This document shows, one piece after another, positions 57,668-64,000 of a stretch of DNA of 64,000 bases. A program made the translations under genes and the position numbers. The stretch's first letter is position 1. The number at the start of each line of letters is the position of its first letter. Where the stretch lies: contig JALGQZ010000013.1 of assembly GCA_023105745.1 (NCBI GenBank), forward strand, positions 903,501-967,500, in the 5' to 3' direction. The stretch comes from Austropuccinia psidii. Lineage: Eukaryota; Basidiomycota; Pucciniomycetes; Pucciniales; Sphaerophragmiaceae. The notes beneath the pieces are model-generated. The model was not told where the DNA came from, ran no database searches, and worked only from the letters and a program-made list of their open reading frames with translations.

Positions 57668-58908
57668 ATGAGTTCCAAACTGACTGAGCTCACTGAATCT
57701 TCCCCTTCTGCACGGCCACCGTCTGTTCTTCATGGTTCTGGCGTCTTCAGTCAATTGTCTTCTCCTTCCATGGCGTCTTCTGGCCATTTTGACCCCTCCC
57801 AAACATATGATGGGTTCAGAGCAGTTGAAGTTCTTGATCCTGCCTGTACTGAGTGTTTGGCCAGGGGTAAGGATTGCTTTCAACATTACAATCCTCAATT
57901 GTCAAAATGCCATTTCTGCTTTATTGGGAAGAAACCATGTCGCCGTACCGGAACCACTTCGTCCCAGGTCAGGAGGCACTTATTGAGTAGGAAGGATGGG
58001 CCTTATGGGCAGGAATTCCCCATTCTTGAGGAGCCTACCCCTGATGCCACTTCTGGATTTTCTCAATGTGAGTGATTTGCATATTTTGATTGAATTGGTG
58101 CTGATATCTTAATGTAGTGACTGGTTCCAGGCAGAGGGATGTGGCCAGATGGACTAATGTTGGAGGGTCCATTCCAATTGGTGGTAGGCCCATCCACTAC
58201 AGCTCAGAAATTCCAATTTCAAGGACCAATGCTGATGGAGTGGTGAAAGTAGTGAAGAAGCTAAGAAGAATTGTTGATTCCCCATCAGATCCAGATGCTG
58301 AAGGAAGTGATGAGTTGGATGGTGAAGAAGTTCAAGTTATTCCTCATTCAAGTGGCCATCCATCCAGAAATTCCTCTTCTCAACCTCTTGCCAACACCAG
58401 ATTCCAAAGCCAAATTATTCCCAGCACTCCAAGAAACTTCCAACCAATGCTCGCCTCCATTCCTACAACCCTTCCTCCTCCTTCACCAACTACTTCCCAT
58501 ACCACCAGGCCTGCCTTGAATCCAGCAGTAAGACCATCACCAGTTCAACAGTCTAGAAACTCACCCATAACCACCTCCCGTCAACTCCAACCTGTGGCCA
58601 GCTCCAGCAGAAGAAGAGATGGAAAATCCCCTTTGCCGTTTCCTGCCGCCCAAGTCTTCCAAAGAAGAGAACATTGGCCTATCCGGGTTACCAGAGAAGA
58701 TCCCAACGCGGCTAGTGAAAATCAAGATGCTGTGGCCAGATTGTTCAGGAGGGTTGATAGAAATAGCAGAGAGGTGATTATGTATGCCAATGACAGGACT
58801 ATTCCAGGTACTGCTTCTGAAGAGATGGCTGCAAAATTTGCCTGGTATGAGGATGAGTTGATAAATGACTTCCAGAGAACTTTTGATGACTTGGGTAGAG
58901 ATAACTAG
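57668..58908 (+). CDS. Antisense spliced gene in element E: cysteine-cluster protein
   Basis: Two exons (57668-58067 and 58118-58908) give 396 aa. Residues 60-91 contain six Cys spaced CX2CX6CX10CX2CX6C, which fits the fungal Zn(II)2Cys6 consensus (CX2CX6CX5-12CX2CX6-8C), with basic residues between and after (KKPCRR). The N-terminus is Ser/Pro-rich. The middle has an acidic patch (DPDAEGSDELDGEE) and a long Pro/Ser/Thr/Gln-rich linker. The last ~75 residues are charged and helical-looking (VARLFRRVDRNSREVIMYAN). In-frame upstream ATGs exist at 57551 and 57614; 57668 is chosen since it opens the Ser-rich conserved part. A DNA-binding or regulatory role is inferred only from the cysteine spacing. 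I recall many near-copies among predicted rust proteins. Confidence 0.75.
58068..58117 (+). other. GT-AG intron of the antisense gene
   Basis: 50 bases, donor CAAT|GTGAGT, acceptor AATGTAG|TG. It joins two open frames of different phase, splitting a codon after its first base. It would be invisible to the spliceosome on the element's own (minus) transcript and so survive retrotransposition. Confidence 0.7.
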
Positions 58909-59579
58909 TTTCCTTTTCCTTGTTTGTGTTTGTTTTGGCTTCTATCCCCACTCTTATAAATACTAAAAAATAAAAAATAAAAAGATAATGGAACCTCCCA
59001 ATACATGACTTGGGGAGGGGATGCTGCTGCTTTAAAGAAATAAAAGAAAGAAAATTATACAAGTAAAGAAAGAAAGAAAAATAATAAGAGAAAATGAGAG
59101 TAAAGAAAGAAATAAAGAAAAATCCTGATGGTTGGTCCTTCTTGTGGTGAGTTGCTTGGTTCTTGCCAAAAAGGTGTTTTCATAACTTCCACTCCCCACC
59201 AAGCACCATAAAATTGAAAAAGATTGCCATAATGACTTCTGAGATGAATTGCCATAAATGACTACTGAAATGAATTGCCGTAAATGACTTGAAGTAATGA
59301 ATGTCTTGAATTATGATGATTGGCATAAAATGAAATTATAATAAAGAAAGAAAATGAGAACATAAAAAAGAAAGAAGCACTTGGCCATATCTTGATAAGG
59401 TCCAAATGGAGGGTATTGATGTTGTATGCTTCCTGAACCTGTCCAAAGAATTGACAAGTGCTCACAAAGTGGCCAAGGTGATGCTTACAACAACATATGG
59501 GTAGAATACCCCCTTCAAGGTGCATTCCAGGAGAGGAACTTACTTTCATAACTTCTTCTCCCCACCAAGCACCATAAAA
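58909..59579. other. Element E non-coding region between antisense gene and pol
   Basis: Contains AATAAA-like A/T runs after the antisense stop (58960-58985), a purine-rich GAAA tract (59030-59130), a three-unit imperfect repeat around ATTGCCRTAAATGACT (59222-59290), and a 37-bp direct repeat (59177-59214 and 59544-59580) around CTCCCCACCAAGCACCATAA. No ORF I would support. Confidence 0.55.
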
Positions 59580-62500
59580 TCAAACTCTTGAGGTATTGGG
59601 ACCAGGCTTGTCTGGATACAATAAGTGGAAATCCTTGACAAGGTCTGGTGAGTTGGTAAGGTTGGAAGCTGGTTCCCAAGTGGTTCTTTCTGGGTCTTCA
59701 CTGAATCCTTTCCACTCTACAAGATACCATAATTTACCTCTTTTGAGTTTTGAGTCCAGAACCTGAGCTACTTCCCATTCTTCTTGCTCTTCCACTAAAA
59801 CTGGTGGTGGCGGCAATTGATGACGATTTGGGATAGTTGAATGCTTGACTGGTTCTAATAAGGACACATGGAATACAGGGTGAACTGTCTTCCATTGCTG
59901 AGGCAACTTGAGGTGATATGCATGACTGCCAATCTTCTTAAGAACTTCAAAGGGTCCCAACCATCTTTCTGATAATTTCTTGGTGGGTCTTGTTGTCTTG
60001 ATGTTCTTGGAAGCTAGCCATACTTTGTCCCCAGGTTGGAAATCAGGTGGAATTGCCCTATTTCTATCTTCATACTTCTTGAATCTCCTTATTGCTGACT
60101 CTAATTCTTCTTTGACAACTTGCTGTACTGATTGGAGTTTTGTTGATAACTTTCCAGCAGGTGAGTCTTGAGAAATATGGATTGAGTAAAAGCTGGGATT
60201 TCTTCCATAAATGGTGAAAAAAGGTGATTGCTTGGTTGATGAATGTTCTGCATTATTATAGGCAAATTCAGCCAGAGGGAGCCAGGTGTACCAGTCATCT
60301 TGATGATAGCTGACATACATCCAAAGGTACTGTTCTAGTATCTGATTTACCCTCTCTGTCTGTCCATCTGTTTCAGGGTGAAAGGCAGTTGAAAGATCCC
60401 TTGATATCTTGAGCTGCTGACACAATTGAGTCCAGAATGATGAAACAAATAAGGATCCTCTATCACTGACAATACTGACTGGGAGTCCATGCTTGGAAAA
60501 TACATAACTAATGAATATTTGAGCTAAATCCAGAGCAGTGATTGTGCCATAAGTTGGAATGAAGATTGCCATTTTTGAGAATCTGTCCACAACTACTAAA
60601 ATTGAATCAAAGTTGTTGGACAGTGGCAATTGAGTGATAAAGTCCATTGATAATGAATTCCAAGGACCAGATGGAATTGAAAGAGGCTTGAGTAATCCAA
60701 ACTTCTTGTGATGAATGTTCTTGTTTCTTGAACATTGCTAACATGAGGACACATAGTCCTTGATGAATTGATTCATGCCAGCCCAATAAAAATCCCTCTT
60801 TATGAGCTTGAGGGTCTTCTCCTGGCCAGGATGGCCAGCCAATGGTGAGTCATGACGCTTTTGAAGAATATTGAGTTGAAGTTCTTCATTGCTTGGGATT
60901 ACCACTCTATCTTTGGATAATAATAACTTGGCTTGAGGTTCAAGAGAATAATCTGGAACTGATTCACCTCTTGCTAGTTACTTGAGTATTTCTTTGTAGT
61001 CTTTGTCTTGCCATACTTCTTTTTGAATCTTGTCAACTACATCTGAGAAAATTTCCACTTTGATTGAGAAGAATCTTGATTCTTCAATTCCATCTTGCTT
61101 AAGTACTTGATGAAAATTCTGAGGATTCTTGCTGATGAAGTCCACCCCCCTCTCTGGGTACATGTCGTCCCAACGTGACAAGGCAACTGGTAAAGTGGCC
61201 AGCCTGCCTGGGCGGTAAGTGATAGTAAAATGAAATTCTGAGAGAAATTCAGCCCAACGGGCCTGGCGACGAGTAAGAACTTTGGAAGACATGAAATACT
61301 GCAAGGAAGAGTGGTCTGTCAAGACCTCAAAAGGATTGAAAAGAGAAAGAAGAAATGCTCTCCCGCGCTTGAGAGCCCAAACTATGCCAAGGAGTTCCTT
61401 GTCATGAATTTCATAGTTGAGTTCAGCTGGTAAGAGCTTGCGGCTATCAAATGCAATGGGGTGCTTTCCTGAGTCATTCACCTGGCTCAGTATGGCGCCC
61501 AAAGCATAATCAGAAGCATCAGTCTCTACTATAGTAGGTAGAGAAGGATTAAAGTGAGATAAGATAGGAGCAGAGGTGAAAGCTTCTTTGAGTGCTTGAA
61601 ACTGACTAAGAGCTTCCTCATTGAAGATGAAAGGAGAATCTTTTTGAAGGAGGGAAGTGAGTGAAGTGATTTTTTTAGAATAATTTTTAATGAAACATCG
61701 ATAAAAATTGGCAAAGCCAAGGAAAGATTGAAGAGCCTTGATGTTTTTGGGCTGAGGCCAATTGAGGATTTGCTGAAATTTTGAAGAATCCATCTTGAGG
61801 CCATCACTTGAAACAACATAGCCCAAGTATTCCACACTTGAGGCATGGAATACACACTTGGAGGCTTTGGCAAACAGATTATTGTCCCTCAGTCTTTGGA
61901 GGACAGAGGCCACATGTTTGACATGTTCCTCCTCAGAACTGGAAAAGACCATAATATCATCTAGATAAACCACAACAAACACATCCAAAAAATCTGCAAA
62001 GATATCATTTACTAGATTTTGGAAAGAAGCAGGAGCATTTGTCAAACCAAATGGCATGACCAAGTACTCATAACTGCCATATTTGGTTCTAAAGGCAGTT
62101 AAGTGCTCATCCCCCTCTTTGATTCTCAGAAGGTTATATGCACCACGCAAATCTATCTTGGAGAAGATAGTGGAACCGTTGAATACGGTAAGAAGCTGGT
62201 TCATAGGAGGAACGGGATACCTTTTCTTCCTAGGGAGAGCATTGAGTTTGCAGTAGTCAACCCACAAATGAATACCTCCATCCTTTTTCTTGACGAAAAG
62301 GACAGGTGCTCCTGTTGAAGAGGAGCTTGGTCTAATGAAACCTTTCTCTACATTCTCTGAAATGTAGGCCCGCAGTGTTTCTGACTCTTGATTTGATAAT
62401 GAGTAGATAACACCAATTGGAGGTAGAAGACCCTCCAATTCAATATGGTGATCACAGGCGCGGTGTGGAGGAAGTTTCTCTGCTTTCACCTTGGAGAATA

Positions 62501-63301
62501 CATCCAAATATTGGTGATAAGCAGGAGGAACAACCTTCAACACAGTTTCAATTTCTTCTGGCTCTTCCTCCTCATCCCACTGCTCCTCCAGGGATGCATG
62601 AAAAGATAAGGGAGGAAGGTCCATATCCCCTTGGAAGAGATGAAGTGAAGATATGGCAACATCTTCTCCAACATCCTTTATCTCTTTGAAGACTTCATCT
62701 CTTGATGGAAGTAATGACTGAGAGGGAATTATGGAAGGGATATGGACAGAAGAAGGAATGGAAGGTGTCTTAAGTTCACCAGCCAGAGCAACACTGTTGA
62801 CAGCAGTGGCTAAGTAATTACTAGTAGAAGGAATAATACCACTAGAATCCTTATGATTAGAATCATAGGTGATCAATCCATTTTTCCAATCAATAATGGG
62901 ATTGAAATGGTAAAGGAAATCATACCCCAATATCAGGTCTTCTCCCTTGGGTGAATCTATGATAAAGAAGTCCCATTCAAAGCTTGGGAAGGCAGGCAAG
63001 TCAACTACCCACTTGGTATAATGGGTGATGAACAAGGCAGGGGATTCATTAGAATGCAAAATGAAAAGGGGAATCTTTTCAGGGAGCTCTGACATAGTCA
63101 ATGAGTACTTGAGAACAAAATTCTTTGCAATAAAAGAGTTTGTAGCACCAGAATCAATGAGAATACTATAAAAAATATCAGAGACAGAAGAGAAAATAAG
63201 AAACTTTAAAGATTTCTTGGCACTAGTATTCAGAGTGCACAATTGTGCTCTTGAAGGAAATAAGTGAGAACCATTGAACACATCATGATCCCGACTCAGG
63301 C
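59580..63301 (-). pseudogene. Element E Pol: protease, RT, RNase H, integrase, chromodomain (two stops)
   Basis: The frame begins by a -1 shift at the end of gag. Protease LIDSGATNSFIA; RT with FSKIDLRGAYNLLRI and VVVYLDDIMVFSSS; RNase H VETDASDYALGAIL, HDKELLGIVWAL and LTDHSSLQYF. A TAA at 60980-60978 interrupts the RNase H-integrase junction, and a TAG at 60740-60738 lies within the CxxC of the integrase zinc region. The core continues with MDFITQLPLS, VSDRGSLFVSSFW and TDGQTERVNQILEQ (D, D, E kept), the GPF motif RWLGPFEVLKKIG, and a classical chromodomain (WYLVEWKGF...TTWEP) near the C-terminus. Otherwise open over more than 1200 codons, so inactivation is recent. Confidence 0.88.
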
Positions 63302-64000
63302 TTTTCCCTGCTTGCTAGGGAAGCCTCTTGATGATGACCCAGGCTTGTTCTGAGGTCTCTTGAAGCATTTTTCAATTGGGTGCTTGCCACCACAATAAGT
63401 ACACAACCCTGCTTGAATCCTCCTCTCCTTTTCAGAACTGATTAATTTATTGTCCTTATTGAGGAGAGCAGCATGGGGTTTGTCCTTTGAAGATTGAAAT
63501 TGCTTGCCCTTCTTATTCTTCTTCTGATGAGGCCTCTTTGGAAATGAGTTTTGAGGAGGCCTAGACTGATTGAATCCACTGACTGGAGGCTTCTTTTCTT
63601 GGTTGCCACCCTTTTTCTTTTGCCTCTCATGATATCTTGTGTCTAATTCTAAAGTGACATCCATAAGTTCTTGAAGAGTATCAAAATTTCCAGGGTGAGA
63701 AGCCAACTGATCCAATAATCTTGATGCCAATCCTCTTCTGTAAACATGGATATAAGCTCTTTCCCCCCAATCTCCAATTCTTGACATTAAGCTTCTGAAA
63801 TCTGCAATGTACAAGGATACATGACCACTTTCCTTCATCCTCAAATTGTCCAACTCCTGTTCAGCTTTCCTGACTGCATTGGGGTCACCAAACAGAGTGA
63901 ATAATTGAGATTCAAATAATGGCAAATTATTGAGGAGGTAGGAAGGGTCTTCATTGGAAATATTTGAGAGGTAAGCTTCAATCCATTTGCCAGCTCTACC
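63296..64000 (-). CDS. Element E Gag (C-terminal part)
   Basis: Open from the window edge (GRAGKWIEAYLSNIS) to TGA 63298-63296. The capsid-type retrotrans_gag segment has ESQLFTLFGDPNAVRKAEQE, SLYIADFRSLMSRIG and RRGLASRLLDQLASHPGN. A Lys/Gln/Pro-rich basic linker and a knuckle CTYCGGKHPIEKC (CX2CX3HX4C, one residue short of the usual spacing) follow. The N-terminus lies outside the window. Confidence 0.85.
   Translation of the reverse strand, partial: GRAGKWIEAYLSNISNEDPSYLLNNLPLFESQLFTLFGDPNAVRKAEQELDNLRMKESGHVSLYIADFRSLMSRIGDWGERAYIHVYRRGLASRLLDQLASHPGNFDTLQELMDVTLELDTRYHERQKKKGGNQEKKPPVSGFNQSRPPQNSFPKRPHQKKNKKGKQFQSSKDKPHAALLNKDNKLISSEKERRIQAGLCTYCGGKHPIEKCFKRPQNKPGSSSRGFPSKQGKA
63302..63308 (-). 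promoter_or_regulatory. -1 frameshift slippery heptamer G GGA AAA at E gag/pol junction
   Basis: Gag ends CAG GGA AAA GCC TGA. The in-phase heptamer G GGA AAA fits X XXY YYZ. A -1 slip leads into AGC CTG AGT CGG GAT, which is exactly the frame of pol. Confidence 0.6.

Larger units (their letters stand above)
55932..64000 (-). mobile_element. Element E, chromodomain Ty3/Gypsy retrotransposon with an antisense gene (partial)
   Basis: Minus-strand element, cut by the window end inside gag. Order in its own sense: gag, pol (-1 frame), a long 3' region holding a plus-strand spliced gene, PPT, 3' LTR. It is inserted in element C gag. Base composition is less AT-rich than A/B, and the chromodomain is of the classical kind. 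Pol has two in-frame stops. Confidence 0.85.

Noticed and set aside
1..64000. tRNA, rRNA, CRISPR or bacterial-type operon signals
   Set aside because: None seen. The genome is eukaryotic in gene structure (GT-AG introns, LTR elements), and no cloverleaf or spaced short repeats were found by reading.

Overview
The window looks like a transposon graveyard from a rust fungus (Pucciniales). It is AT-rich, has short GT-AG introns, contains no recognisable housekeeping gene, and carries no tRNA or rRNA that I can see. Several of the proteins (the element E gag/pol, the antisense cysteine-rich gene, the family B gag) match my memory of predicted proteins from the very large myrtle-rust genome (Austropuccinia psidii). 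That identification is recognition from memory and is unverified.

Layout. An old Ty3/Gypsy-type element, B1 (+ strand; its 5' LTR lies left of the window), runs from position 1 to its 3' LTR end at 33938 and has been interrupted repeatedly. A solo LTR of its own family sits in its gag/protease (2950-4386, minus). Element A1 (5149-27576) sits in its RT region. Element A2 (11278-23738) sits inside A1's RNase H. An unrelated solo LTR, D (19944-21700), sits inside the 3' UTR of A2. Another A-type solo LTR (31477-33463) sits inside the B1 3' LTR. Most of these junctions carry a clean target-site duplication, so the order of insertion can be read directly: B1, then A1, then A2, then D.

33939-49287 is older sequence. 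It holds a decayed Tnp2-type (CACTA-like) DNA transposase on the plus strand, an unrecognised decayed gene at 34160-34841 (minus), and a decayed intron-containing gene at 47766-48922 (minus). A very young LTR element, B2 (39466-46831, two LTR differences in 1494 bp), is inserted between the transposase and the last of these. B2 encodes only Gag and protease; its RT, RNase H and integrase are deleted in frame. From 49288 to 55931 lies the 3' part of a decayed A-like element, C (minus). C is interrupted by element E (55932 to beyond the window end, minus), a chromodomain Ty3/Gypsy element. E carries, antisense between its pol gene and its 3' LTR, a spliced gene for a protein with a Zn(II)2Cys6-like cysteine pattern.

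Shared logic. Families A and B have unrelated LTR bodies but share a primer-binding-site sequence and an unusual 5' gene plan: a short exon bounded by splice sites of the same phase, then an ORF1 in which gag-pol lies in the -1 frame. B1 has a canonical A AAA AAC slippery heptamer at that junction, and E has G GGA AAA at its gag/pol junction. The autonomous-type copies end in a chromodomain, which usually targets integration to heterochromatin.
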